Shown in pieces: positions 25,600 through 34,173 of a stretch of 64,000 nt of DNA. The notes beneath the pieces were generated by a model. That model was not told the DNA's origin. It made no database searches and saw only the letters and a list, made by a program, of their open reading frames with translations. Origin of the DNA: Chloroflexi bacterium HGW-Chloroflexi-10 (GTDB taxonomy: Bacteria > Chloroflexota > Anaerolineae > Anaerolineales > Anaerolineaceae); the NCBI GenBank assembly GCA_002840755.1, contig PHBZ01000003.1, positions 224,630 through 288,629 of the forward strand, in the 5' to 3' direction. The translations under genes were made by a program, and so were the position numbers. The first letter of the stretch is position 1. The number at the start of each line of letters is the position of its first letter.

Positions 25600-27390
25600 T
25601 CAGGCCAGGTTGGCGACATCTTCTTTGACACGAGCCAGAAAATCGGCCAGCGGCATGCTGCCGGGGTTTTCGCCATTGCGCAACCGCAATGCTACTTCTC
25701 CGGCTTCGGCTTCTTTATCGCCGATCACAAGCATGTAGGGGGTCTTTTGCAATTGAGCATTGCGAATTTTCGCATTCATGCGGTCATTGCTGTCATCCAC
25801 TTCCACACGCACCCCGGCTGCTTTGAGTTCTGCGGCCACCTTGTGCGCATAGTCTACATGCCGGTCGGCAATAGGAATGATCTGAGCCTGAATCGGCATC
25901 ATCCAGACCGGGAAGGCGCCACCATAATGTTCGATGAGAACACCCATGAACCGTTCGAGAGAGCCTAGTAAGGCACGGTGAATCATGAATGGGCGGTGTT
26001 GCTGGCCGTCTTCACCAATGTAGCTCATTCCAAAGCGCTCTGGCATGTTGAAATCGAATTGAATGGTACTGAGCTGCCATTCGCGGCCCAGAGCATCAAT
26101 CATTTTTAGATCAATTTTGGGGCCATAAAACGCTGCGCCGCCTTCATCAATATCGTAATTCAAATCGGCACGATCAAGAGCAGCTCGCAAAGCCTCCTGA
26201 GCCACTTCCCAATTTTTAGTTTCGCCTACCGATTTTTCAGGGTTGCGGGTGGAGAGATAAGCGTGAAAGTCATTCATACCGAAATGGCGCAGGATGTGCA
26301 AACAGAAATTGAGCACACGGTCAATCTCTTCCGGCATTTGATCTTCGCGGCAGAAAAGATGCGCATCGTCCTGAGTAAATCCGCGAACGCGAAGTAAGCC
26401 ATGCAGCACGCCGGAGCGTTCGTAGCGGTAAACAGTGCCCCATTCCGCCATGCGGATGGGAAAATCACGATACGAATGCATTTTATTTTTATAAATCATA
26501 ATATGGAAGGGACAGTTCATTGGTTTGGCGTAATAGTTGTCTCCCTCGATTTCCATTGGAGCAAACATATTTTCGCTATAAAAGCCTAAATGACCTGAGG
26601 TTTCCCATAAATTCGCCCGACCAATATGAGGGCTGTAGACAACGTCATATCCATTGGCAAGATGCTCCACCTTGCAGTAATCTTCGACAAAATGACGGAT
26701 GAGGCCGCCTTTAGGATGCCAGAGGATCAAACCGGGTCCAATTTCCTGGCTAACCGAGAAAAGGTCCAGTTCTTTGCCTAATTTGCGATGATCACGCTTT
26801 TTCGCTTCTTCCATGCGCCAAAGGTAATCATTCAATGCTTCGGGATCTTCGAAAGCAGTCCCGTAAATGCGCTGCAGCATGGGGCGTTTTTCATCTCCGC
26901 GCCAATAAGCCCCAGCAATCGAGATGAGTTTAACCGCTTTGGGGTTAATTTCCCTGGTGGATTGCACATGCGGACCGCGGCATAAATCAACGAAACTGCT
27001 CGAGTGGTAAAGAGAAATTTCCGGCTTTTCTTCGAGTGGGTTACCGTGTTCATCTTCCCCACCCTGTTCCAAGCCTTCAATCAGTTCCAATTTATAGGGT
27101 TGATCTTTAAATACCTCGCGCGCCTGGTCGGCACTGATCACTTCGCGTTCAAATTTGTGATTGCCTTTAAGGATATGCTTCATCTTTTTTTCAATCTCTT
27201 CCAGGTCCTCAGGGGTTAATGCCCTGGGTAGATCGAAATCATAATAAAATCCTTCATCAATGGCTGGACCAATAGCAATTTTCGCTTCGGGGAATTTTTC
27301 CAAAACCGCCTGTGCCATTACATGGGCAGTTGAGTGCCGGATCCGGAACAATTGTGAAGCTTCATATACGGTATCTACTTTTTTCGCCAT
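25600..27390 (-). CDS. thrS: Threonine--tRNA ligase lacking the TGS domain
   Basis: The 596-residue enzyme charges tRNA-Thr. It starts almost directly with the editing domain (RHSTAHVMAQAVLEKFPEAK, residues about 18-37, with the HxxxH pair); the roughly 60-residue TGS domain of the usual 640-residue ThrRS is absent. The catalytic core shows motif 2 (RYERSGVLHGLLRVRGFTQD), the zinc-site Cys in AKPMNCPFHI and motif 3 (FMIHRALLGSLERFMGV). The anticodon-binding domain is at the C-terminus. The gene is preceded by a T-box leader that senses uncharged tRNA-Thr, and it is followed by infC-rpmI-rplT. Confidence 0.97.
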   Translation of the reverse strand: MAKKVDTVYEASQLFRIRHSTAHVMAQAVLEKFPEAKIAIGPAIDEGFYYDFDLPRALTPEDLEEIEKKMKHILKGNHKFEREVISADQAREVFKDQPYKLELIEGLEQGGEDEHGNPLEEKPEISLYHSSSFVDLCRGPHVQSTREINPKAVKLISIAGAYWRGDEKRPMLQRIYGTAFEDPEALNDYLWRMEEAKKRDHRKLGKELDLFSVSQEIGPGLILWHPKGGLIRHFVEDYCKVEHLANGYDVVYSPHIGRANLWETSGHLGFYSENMFAPMEIEGDNYYAKPMNCPFHIMIYKNKMHSYRDFPIRMAEWGTVYRYERSGVLHGLLRVRGFTQDDAHLFCREDQMPEEIDRVLNFCLHILRHFGMNDFHAYLSTRNPEKSVGETKNWEVAQEALRAALDRADLNYDIDEGGAAFYGPKIDLKMIDALGREWQLSTIQFDFNMPERFGMSYIGEDGQQHRPFMIHRALLGSLERFMGVLIEHYGGAFPVWMMPIQAQIIPIADRHVDYAHKVAAELKAAGVRVEVDDSNDRMNAKIRNAQLQKTPYMLVIGDKEAEAGEVALRLRNGENPGSMPLADFLARVKEDVANLA

Positions 27391-27435
27391 CTTACACCTC
27401 CGATCGGCAAAATAAAAAAATTGGATTTAAAACAA

Positions 27436-27664
27436 AAAAACTCATGCCACTGGGGCAAGAGCTCTTCTCGCGGTTCCACCCAGATTACTCCATTTTTGGT
27501 GAAGCATCTCGTAGAGGCTGGTAACGGCAGCCTGCCGGTTGCCATACTCCGACTATTGTCGTTTCCGGTTTCAGCTCACAGGTGGTTTTCACTACATTCT
27601 TTCCGGAAAGGCTTTCAGCCTATGACCTTTCCTCTCTGCCGGTTTTGTGCAGTTACTCGTCCTG
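27436..27664 (-). ncRNA. T-box leader controlling thrS
   Basis: Read on the minus strand, the leader starts with AGGACGAGTAACTG, the GAGTA bulge region of stem I. It continues through several stems and reaches the T-box sequence TGGGTGGAACCGCG (27482-27469), whose GGAAC pairs are made to contact the tRNA 3' end. A terminator stem CTCTTGCC/GGCATGAG with one mismatch and a run of T follows at about 27465-27433. An ACC codon (27584-27586 or 27581-27583, complement) in the right part of stem I could be the threonine specifier. Binding of uncharged tRNA-Thr would favour the antiterminator and switch on thrS. Confidence 0.92.
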
Positions 27665-27693
27665 ATCATTGCCTTACTTTATTTTGATTGAGG

Positions 27694-27767
27694 TGGGCGG
27701 TATAGGGCTCGAACCTACGACCTTCGCGATGTCAACGCGATGCTCTAACCAACTGAGCTAACCGCCC
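27694..27767 (-). tRNA. tRNA-Val (anticodon GAC)
   Basis: The acceptor arms GGGCGGT and ACCGCCC pair fully. The D-arm GCTC...GAGC, anticodon stem TCGCG/CGCGA with loop TTGACAT, and T-arm AGGTTCGAGCC complete the cloverleaf. The anticodon GAC reads Val GUC/GUU. CCA is not encoded (CCT follows the discriminator A). The T-box of thrS begins only 30 bases downstream with no obvious promoter between, so both may share a transcript. Confidence 0.96.
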
Positions 27768-27782
27768 GTTCAACGTGCCGAT

Positions 27783-27811
27783 ATTATAATGGAGGTAAGC
27801 TTATTATGCAA
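27783..27811 (-). promoter_or_regulatory. Promoter of tRNA-Val (and possibly the thrS T-box)
   Basis: TTGCAT and a perfect TATAAT are 17 bases apart on the minus strand; the -10 box ends 15 bases before the mature tRNA. Confidence 0.6.
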
Positions 27812-27896
27812 TAGTTAAAATTAAAGGAGTTGTATTTTTCCTTCCCAATCGGCTGGAGTGGTGGTAAAATTTCGGACGCATTGTTTAGGAAATACT

Positions 27897-27986
27897 GGAG
27901 AGGTTGCGTAGTCTGGCTTAACGCGCTCGCCTGGAAAGCGGGTATACTGAAAGGTATCAAGGGTTCGAATCCCTTCCTCTCCGCCA
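27897..27986 (+). tRNA. tRNA-Ser (anticodon GGA)
   Basis: The acceptor arms GGAGAGG and CCTCTCC pair fully. The anticodon stem CTCGC/GCGGG (one G-T pair) encloses CTGGAAA with anticodon GGA. A long variable arm (GATACC-like hairpin TATACTGAAAGGTATC) and T-arm GGGTTCGAATCCC follow. The long arm and the anticodon identify a class II serine tRNA. The CCA end is encoded at 27984-27986. Confidence 0.96.
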
Positions 27987-27990
27987 GAAA

Positions 27991-28018
27991 AAAACAGGAC
28001 GAAATTTCGTCCTGTTTT
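27991..28018 (+). terminator. Terminator of tRNA-Ser
   Basis: AAAACAGGACGAAA and TTTCGTCCTGTTTT form a perfect inverted repeat directly after the tRNA, with flanking A and T runs. Confidence 0.85.
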
Positions 28019-28109
28019 GCTATAATTAGGAATTAATGTAATCAGTGACAGAAGGGGATGTTTTCCAATAATGCATGCATATGCAGGGAATGTAAAATTG
28101 ACCACTCAA

Positions 28110-28490
28110 CTATTGTGCCAATACCTGGCGTGTCAGAGGTTGATCAAAGAGCCATAACAAAAATGTAGATATGGCCATGGCTACAACAGACAAGACGAAA
28201 TATAAACCATCAAAGCCAACGCCGGATGTGCTTTGCGGCATAAGCATCATTAAACGACTGATGATATTAAAACCCTGTGCAAAAGCAACCAGATACAGCG
28301 GCCAGGGCTGCGGGGAACGACGAAATATTTGTACTGCGCCAACCAATGCCATGATCACTAAAAGCATTGGCAGCCACCAGGTTTGAGAAGTTGGGTTGAA
28401 AATTGAAGGTGGGTATAGTAATATTGGTATGATTTGTAGGACCAGTAAAGCATTAAGAAATTTGGTATTACCAAATAGTTTCCGGTTCAT
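28110..28490 (-). CDS. Small four-helix membrane protein, unknown function
   Basis: The 126-residue product has four hydrophobic segments (about 11-28, 39-56, 64-82 and 94-115) with short loops such as FRRSPQPWPLY. No known family is recognised. AAAAGG lies eight bases before the ATG. It stands alone between tRNA-Ser and the divergent liv operon. Confidence 0.65.
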   Translation of the reverse strand: MNRKLFGNTKFLNALLVLQIIPILLYPPSIFNPTSQTWWLPMLLVIMALVGAVQIFRRSPQPWPLYLVAFAQGFNIISRLMMLMPQSTSGVGFDGLYFVLSVVAMAISTFLLWLFDQPLTRQVLAQ

Positions 28491-28599
28491 GATTTGTTTT
28501 CCTTTTTAGTGCGAATAAATTAAATGTGGATAAATCCTATTACATGGATTTTAAACGCAATCAGCAAATTGTCAAGGCAAAAATTGGTGATATTTACAC

Positions 28600-28628
28600 T
28601 TGACAATATTATATTCTACCGTTATAGT
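28600..28628 (+). promoter_or_regulatory. Promoter of the liv operon; 28491-28856 is otherwise non-coding
   Basis: TTGACA (28600-28605) and TATAGT (28623-28628) are 17 bases apart, nearly consensus. The resulting leader is about 220 bases, A/T-rich and contains one perfect hairpin at 28790-28807. I recognise no known riboswitch in it and no open frame worth calling in the rest of this 366-base gap. Confidence 0.75.
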
Positions 28629-28789
28629 CTCATATATCCCGTACGTCAAAAATTGCGAGTTTTTTCTTTAAATTGTCCTATTGATTCCAATAAATGTCTT
28701 TATTTACAAAATTTCCGAATAATTTTATAGATGGGTGCATTTGGAATACATAGAAAATTTTCCTTATTAAATCTTTACCCGGGTTGTTC

Positions 28790-28807
28790 CTCCCAAATTT
28801 TTGGGAG
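28790..28807 (+). promoter_or_regulatory. Perfect hairpin in the livK leader
   Basis: CTCCCAA and TTGGGAG pair around ATTT, 50 bases before the livK start codon. There is no T-run after it, so it is more likely an mRNA-stabilising or protein-binding element than a terminator. Confidence 0.4.
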
Positions 28808-28856
28808 TTAATAAACAATAGTCGCCAAATATTCTTAAAATGGAGGAGAATATAAA

Positions 28857-29999
28857 ATGAAGTCTTATAAATTGTTTAGTGTCCTGATGTTAGTAGCCAT
28901 TTTGATGGCTGCCTGTACCCCTGGTGGTGCAGCATCGAAAGAACTGAAGATAGCTGTTCTGGCCCCACTTTCCGGACCAGTGCCCACCTTTGGTGAAATG
29001 ACCCGAGACGGCACTTTGATGGCCATTGAAGAATGGAACGCAAAAGGTGGTGTTTTGGGAATGACGATTGTCCCGATTGTGGAAGACAGTCAATGTACCC
29101 CTGATCCGGCTTTGAATGCTGCCAATAAAGTCATTAACAATGACAAGGTGCATTACATTATCGGCGAAGTATGTTCAAAGGCTTCCATTCCGGTATCTGA
29201 AGTTGCCAACGCAGCTAAAGTAATCCAGATCAGCCCAACATCCACCAACCCCAGTGTTACCGTAGACGCCAACGGTGTAACTAAGCCTTATATCTATCGC
29301 GCATGTTTCATTGATCCCTTCCAGGGATTGGTTGGAGCGAAATTCGCTATGGATAACCTGGGCGCAAAAACCGCTTTCGTCATGGTTGATCAGGCTAACG
29401 ACTATGTAAAAGGTCTGGCCGAATTCTTCAAGAAAGCCTTTACCGAAGCCGGCGGCACCATCGTTGGTGAGGAATCCTATACCGCTAATGACACCGATTT
29501 TTCAGCCATCCTGTCTAAGGTCGCCGATACCAGCCCGGATGTAGTCTATTTGCCCGATTATTACAACATTGTCAATCTGGTTATGCAACAGGCTAAAGAA
29601 AAAGGCATCACAACCCCGTTTGTCGGTGGTGATGGCTGGGATTCTGCTGACCTGGATTTGAATGCAGCAGCTGGTGGTTATTTCACCAACCACTATTCGC
29701 CCGAAGATCCACGTCCTGAAGTTCAGAATTTCCGCAACAACTTCGAAGCCAAATATGATGGTAAGACCCCGGATGCTTTAGCTGCTCTGGCTTATGATGC
29801 TACGAACATGCTCTTGGCAGCCATCGAAAAAGCCGGCGCTGATGATACCGACAAGGTACGCGCTGCTTTGGATGCTATTGAATTCTCTGCCGTTTCCGGT
29901 GTAATCACCTTCGACAGTGCTCACAACCCGATTAAATCCGCTACCATCCTTTCCGTAACAACAGATGGTATCAAATTTAATTCAGTAGTTGCCCCATAA
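28857..29999 (+). CDS. livK: Branched-chain amino acid ABC transporter, substrate-binding lipoprotein
   Basis: The 380-residue protein has a signal with lipobox MAAC (Cys20) and the type I periplasmic-binding fold of Leu/Ile/Val receptors: KIAVLAPLSGPVPTFGEMTRDG near the start, then YIIGEVCSKASIPVSEVANAAKV and ALAALAYDATNMLLAAIEKAG. Anchored outside the membrane, it hands branched-chain amino acids or similar compounds to LivHM. GGAGGAG lies eight bases before the ATG. It is the first gene of livKHMGF, and a hairpin follows it, which would raise its level over the permeases. Confidence 0.95.
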   Translation: MKSYKLFSVLMLVAILMAACTPGGAASKELKIAVLAPLSGPVPTFGEMTRDGTLMAIEEWNAKGGVLGMTIVPIVEDSQCTPDPALNAANKVINNDKVHYIIGEVCSKASIPVSEVANAAKVIQISPTSTNPSVTVDANGVTKPYIYRACFIDPFQGLVGAKFAMDNLGAKTAFVMVDQANDYVKGLAEFFKKAFTEAGGTIVGEESYTANDTDFSAILSKVADTSPDVVYLPDYYNIVNLVMQQAKEKGITTPFVGGDGWDSADLDLNAAAGGYFTNHYSPEDPRPEVQNFRNNFEAKYDGKTPDALAALAYDATNMLLAAIEKAGADDTDKVRAALDAIEFSAVSGVITFDSAHNPIKSATILSVTTDGIKFNSVVAP

Positions 30000-30017
30000 A
30001 CAAAACGGGAATAAAGT

Positions 30018-30041
30018 GGGGGCAGCCAAACGGCTGCCCCC
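30018..30041 (+). terminator. GC-rich hairpin between livK and livH
   Basis: GGGGGCAGCC and GGCTGCCCCC form a perfect 10-bp stem with loop AAAC, followed by GTTTCTT. It lies 19 bases after the livK stop. In binding-protein operons such hairpins act as partial terminators or protect the upstream mRNA. Confidence 0.75.
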
Positions 30042-30082
30042 GTTTCTTATGTTAATCCCTATATAGAAGGAGAATATGCCCA

Positions 30083-31207
30083 ATGCAAATCGTCTCCAAA
30101 CCAAAAAAGCAACCGATCATCGTTGCTCCCAATTCTTTTCTGGCCTGGATTGGTAAAATATTTTTAATTTTTCTTGCACTTGTCACTGCCTACATTCTTC
30201 TCACCAACCTTATCGCTAAACCAACCCTGTTTATTCAAAACGTCATCAGTGGCTTGCAGTTGGGATTTGTTTATGCGTTAATTGCGCTGGGTTACACCAT
30301 GGTCTACGGGATCGTAAAACTGATCAACTTTGCTCATGGTGATGTATTTATGGTGGGGGCTTTTGTTAGTTTCTTTGCTGTCGAACGGTTTGGTTTACAC
30401 CAGTGGCCGTTAGATTTATTTCCGAGTATCAATCCTTTTATTGCAACGGCTATTGGAACGATTACCACAATTTTATTATCCATGATTATTTGTGTCCTAT
30501 TGGCTGTAACCATCGAACGCGTTGCCTATAAACCGCTGCGTAATGCACCCAGGATTGCTGCCCTTATTACCGCTATCGGTGTATCTTTCTTTCTGGAATA
30601 TTTCGGGTTGTTAAACTTCGTGTTCACTGCCCGTTTTGTCCCGTACCAACGCCCTTTTGAAGTTGTGACTTGGTACATTTATAAGGGTATTTATTTGTTG
30701 GAACCGGGAATGAATCCCCCGGATGGCAGTGTAACTATCTCCAATATTCTGGTTATCATCATCATCGCTACATTGATTGCTCTATTCACTCTGCAATTCC
30801 TGGTAAAACACACCAAAATAGGAATCGCCATGCGGGCTTCCTCTTTTGATAAACCCACTTCCCGCTTAATGGGTATTGAGGTGGATTCGATTATCTCGTT
30901 TACCTTTGCCATTGGGGCCGCATTTGCAGCATTGGGTGGTGTTTTGTATGCAATTGCTTATCCATCTATTAAAACATTAATGGGCGTTTACCCAGGTTTG
31001 AAAGCCTTTGTCGCCGCAGTTTTGGGCGGGATTGGCAGTATACCCGGGGCTTTTGTAGGAGCGCTCATTATGGGACAGGCTGAGGCGATGACTGCCGGTT
31101 ATATTTCCACACCCATGCGGGATGCGATTGCATTCTCAATTTTGATCATCGTTTTACTTGTTCGGCCAACTGGTATTTTTGGCGAACCAGAGAGCGAAAA
31201 GGCATAA
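30083..31207 (+). CDS. livH: Branched-chain amino acid ABC transporter permease LivH
   Basis: The 374-residue membrane protein contains the LivH hallmarks VISGLQLGFVYALIALGYTM followed by VYGIVKLINFAHGDVFMVGAF, and the coupling segment RASSFDKPTSRLMGIEVD. It has an N-terminal extension of about 45 residues with an extra membrane segment compared with the usual 300-residue LivH. It pairs with LivM to form the channel. The start at 30083 is about ten bases from AAGGAG. Confidence 0.95.
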   Translation: MQIVSKPKKQPIIVAPNSFLAWIGKIFLIFLALVTAYILLTNLIAKPTLFIQNVISGLQLGFVYALIALGYTMVYGIVKLINFAHGDVFMVGAFVSFFAVERFGLHQWPLDLFPSINPFIATAIGTITTILLSMIICVLLAVTIERVAYKPLRNAPRIAALITAIGVSFFLEYFGLLNFVFTARFVPYQRPFEVVTWYIYKGIYLLEPGMNPPDGSVTISNILVIIIIATLIALFTLQFLVKHTKIGIAMRASSFDKPTSRLMGIEVDSIISFTFAIGAAFAALGGVLYAIAYPSIKTLMGVYPGLKAFVAAVLGGIGSIPGAFVGALIMGQAEAMTAGYISTPMRDAIAFSILIIVLLVRPTGIFGEPESEKA

Positions 31208-31216
31208 GAGGCGATC

Positions 31217-32608
31217 ATGGATTTCACAGCTATTCTTTTTTCACTCGTAAAGATCGTCGCCGTAATTTTTTACCTGTACGGTATCTTCTGGGTATTAAAT
31301 ATCAAAGTTAAAAATGTTGAAATTATGGGCAGAACCTTGAATCTGGGTTGGTTGGTGAATCTGCTGGGAGCTGCGGTGGCTTTTGCCATAATCCAACTTG
31401 CATTAACTGATTTCAATGGATTTTCACTCTTAAATAATTTTGACAGCGGCTTGTTGTTCCAGGCCTGTACCATGACGATGGTGGCATTGGGGTTGAATCT
31501 TATATACGGTTTCAACGGCCAATTCAGTCTAGGTCAATGGGGGTTTTATGGTATTGGCGCTTATGTAGCAGCGGATATCACCTATCGTTGGACGAACGGG
31601 GACGCATCCGGCTTGATAGTTGTCGGTTCAGGCGTGCTTTTGTTTGGTCTGGTTATATGGATCATTAGTAAATTTATTTCTAATTTGCGGCGGATGCCAG
31701 TACTTTCTTCATTTACTCTGTATCTATTAGGTGCAGTACTCTCTGGTTTTCTGGCGGTACTGGTTGGACGGGTATTTTCTCCAGCTTTGAGTGCTGTTCT
31801 GGGAACCAACCTGGAACCCGGTCCGTTGGCCCAAGGATTGGGCTTGCAAGTGGTATTCTTCCTGGCAGTTATATTTGCTGGAATATTTGCTGCAGAGATC
31901 AGTTTTCTGTTCGGTTTGCCAGTACTCTCTCTAGGTTCCGATTATTTTGGGATTGCAACCCTCGGTTTTTCGATTGTTGTATATACACTGATGGTCAATA
32001 CGGATACCATTTTGCCTTTCCCTGAAATGCGCGGTGGTCGCGGTATGATTGGTATTCCCAAGCTCACGACCTGGTTTTGGGCATTCACCTTTATGCTTCT
32101 GGTGATTATTGTCATGCGTAATATTATTCGCTCTTCCACAGGCCGGACAATTCTATCCGTGAGGGAGGATGAAGTGGCTGCCCGTTCCATGGGTGTGGAT
32201 GTAGCCGGCACCAAATTAATGTCTTTTGTGATTGGTTCATTATTTGCCGGTATAGGCGGCGGTGTGTATGCTCACTATATCGGATTCCTCAGCCCGGGAG
32301 CATTTGACTTCCTGGTGGGATTTAATCCTTTAATCATCGTTGTGTTTGGTGGTCTGGGAAGTATGACCGGGACCATTACGGCGTCTTTCGGCTGGATTTT
32401 CTTTCTGGAAGGAATGCTGCGAGAGATCCTGGGAAAGATCAGCCCGGAAGCACCATCCTGGCGATATGTCCTTTATCCACTTACCTTGCTACTATTGATG
32501 TTGATCCGTCCCCAGGGTTTGTTGGGTAATGTGGAATGGGGTTTCCTGAAAATTCCAAAAATTCCATTGCGTAAGACAATAAACAAGGAAGGAGGGGAGG
32601 AAGCATGA
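31217..32608 (+). CDS. livM: Branched-chain amino acid ABC transporter permease LivM
   Basis: The 463-residue membrane protein shows MVALGLNLIYGFNGQFSLGQ and the conserved loop SVREDEVAARSMGVDVAGTK, then VFGGLGSMTGTITASF near the end. It is longer than many LivM proteins because of extra hydrophobic segments at the N-terminus and around residues 130-220. It starts nine bases after livH with GAGGCG as ribosome site and overlaps livG by four bases. Confidence 0.95.
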   Translation: MDFTAILFSLVKIVAVIFYLYGIFWVLNIKVKNVEIMGRTLNLGWLVNLLGAAVAFAIIQLALTDFNGFSLLNNFDSGLLFQACTMTMVALGLNLIYGFNGQFSLGQWGFYGIGAYVAADITYRWTNGDASGLIVVGSGVLLFGLVIWIISKFISNLRRMPVLSSFTLYLLGAVLSGFLAVLVGRVFSPALSAVLGTNLEPGPLAQGLGLQVVFFLAVIFAGIFAAEISFLFGLPVLSLGSDYFGIATLGFSIVVYTLMVNTDTILPFPEMRGGRGMIGIPKLTTWFWAFTFMLLVIIVMRNIIRSSTGRTILSVREDEVAARSMGVDVAGTKLMSFVIGSLFAGIGGGVYAHYIGFLSPGAFDFLVGFNPLIIVVFGGLGSMTGTITASFGWIFFLEGMLREILGKISPEAPSWRYVLYPLTLLLLMLIRPQGLLGNVEWGFLKIPKIPLRKTINKEGGEEA

Positions 32609-33405
32609 GCACACCTGCTGAAACCCAAACCCCGGTCCTTCAAGTTGAAGGCCTTACCAAACAGTTTGGCGGCTTGCGTGCCGTCAATGATTTCAATATC
32701 ACCATTTATGAAGGTGCTCTGGCTGGTTTGATCGGCCCGAATGGGGCCGGAAAGACGACAATTTTCAATCAGATCACTGGTATTTATATTCCGACCAGTG
32801 GAGTAATCAAGTTCAATGGATTGAATCTGGTTGGGTTTGAACCACATGAAATTACGCGTGCCGGAATTGGCCGTACTTTCCAGAATATCCGGTTATTTCA
32901 GAACCTGACGGTTTTAGATAATGTGCGTATCGCATTCCATCCACAGTCCGGTTACAGCATGTTTGACAGTATTTTTTCAATGCCTAGATTTTCCAGGCGT
33001 GAGAAGGAAATCACTGAACAGGCCCAAGAGTTTTTGGAAATCATGAATTTATCACGTTTCCAGAATGAAATAGCACGTAACCTGCCGTATGGAGAGCAGC
33101 GTCGTGTGGAAATTGCACGTGCAATGGCCTGTCAACCACGATTATTGTTGCTTGACGAACCGGCCGCCGGTATGAATCCAAAAGAGATTGCGCAGCTTAT
33201 GGAAATGATCCATTTCATTCGTGATAAGTTCAAATTAACGATCTTGTTGATTGAGCATCAGATGCGTCTGGTAATGGGTATTTGTGAGTACCTCACGGTT
33301 GTAGATTTTGGTGAGGTGATCGCTCGTGGTACCCCTAAAGAGATTCAGGCGAATCCGAAAGTAATTGAAGCTTATCTTGGAAAGGGAGCCGGCCATGCTG
33401 CTTGA
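32605..33405 (+). CDS. livG: Branched-chain amino acid ABC transporter ATP-binding protein LivG
   Basis: The 266-residue ATPase has Walker A GPNGAGKTT (near 43), the LivG signature RAGIGRTFQNIRLFQNLTVL, signature LPYGEQRRVEIARAM and Walker B LLLLDEPAAGMNP. It powers the LivHM channel from the cytoplasm. The ATGA overlap with livM indicates translational coupling. Confidence 0.96.
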   Translation: MSTPAETQTPVLQVEGLTKQFGGLRAVNDFNITIYEGALAGLIGPNGAGKTTIFNQITGIYIPTSGVIKFNGLNLVGFEPHEITRAGIGRTFQNIRLFQNLTVLDNVRIAFHPQSGYSMFDSIFSMPRFSRREKEITEQAQEFLEIMNLSRFQNEIARNLPYGEQRRVEIARAMACQPRLLLLDEPAAGMNPKEIAQLMEMIHFIRDKFKLTILLIEHQMRLVMGICEYLTVVDFGEVIARGTPKEIQANPKVIEAYLGKGAGHAA

Positions 33406-34102
33406 TGTAAAAGACCTCAATGTATATTACGGCGCCATCCATGCACTACAAGGCATTTCATTCAATATTGAAGAAGGCGAGATTGTTACCCTGATTGGCG
33501 CAAATGGCGCCGGCAAATCCACCATTTTGCGAACTGTTTCAGGATTGATTCGCCCAAGAACTGGAACTGTAGCGTTCCGTAACGAAGATATTACGCTGAC
33601 ACCCGCAGAATTGATTGTGCGGAAAGGGATCAGCCATGTACCGGAAGGCCGCAAGATTTTTGCACCTTTAACTGTAAAAGAGAACCTTGAAATGGGTGCT
33701 TATATTATCAATGATCGGGCAGAAATCAACCGGCTGATGGAACGTGTTTTCAAAAGTTTCCCACGGATGAAAGAGCGTATGGGGCAGTTGGGAGGGACGC
33801 TTTCTGGTGGTGAACAGCAGATGCTGGCAACCGGCCGTGGCTTGATGTCCAAACCTTCCCTGTTGATGCTGGATGAGCCTTCCATGGGACTGAGCCCAAT
33901 TTTGGTGGAAGAAATTTTCAGTATCATCAAAGATATCAATTCTCAGGGTACCAGTATTTTGTTGGTGGAACAGAATGCCCAGATGGCGCTTTCCATCTCC
34001 AATCGTGCCTATGTACTCGAAACGGGTAATATTGTGCTTTCCGGTTCAGCCAAAGAGATTGCAGAAAACCCGAAGGTCAAAGAGGCTTATCTGGGCGTAT
34101 AG
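33395..34102 (+). CDS. livF: Branched-chain amino acid ABC transporter ATP-binding protein LivF
   Basis: From the ATG at 33395 the product is 235 residues with Walker A GANGAGKST, HVPEGRKIFAPLTV (the LivF mark), signature LSGGEQQMLATGRGLM and Walker B LLMLDEPSMGLSP. GGGAG sits six bases upstream; a longer frame from 33365 begins inside livG without a ribosome site. It is the second ATPase and last gene of the operon, overlapping livG by 11 bases. Confidence 0.96.
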   Translation: MLLDVKDLNVYYGAIHALQGISFNIEEGEIVTLIGANGAGKSTILRTVSGLIRPRTGTVAFRNEDITLTPAELIVRKGISHVPEGRKIFAPLTVKENLEMGAYIINDRAEINRLMERVFKSFPRMKERMGQLGGTLSGGEQQMLATGRGLMSKPSLLMLDEPSMGLSPILVEEIFSIIKDINSQGTSILLVEQNAQMALSISNRAYVLETGNIVLSGSAKEIAENPKVKEAYLGV

Positions 34103-34138
34103 ACGGCGAAAAACGCTACAATATTCAAGTTATTACAG

Positions 34139-34173
34139 AAAAAGACACAGTTTTTTATGGCTGTGTCTTTTTA
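34139..34173 (+). terminator. Terminator of the liv operon, shared with the convergent gene
   Basis: AAAAAGACACAG and CTGTGTCTTTTT form a 12-bp stem around TTTTTTATGG, with T-runs. It overlaps the last codons of the convergent phosphatase gene (stop at 34155). Confidence 0.85.

Noticed and set aside
28524..28730. Open frame in the livK upstream gap.
   Set aside because: It contains the livK promoter, is A/T-rich, has no ribosome site and shows no protein-like pattern.
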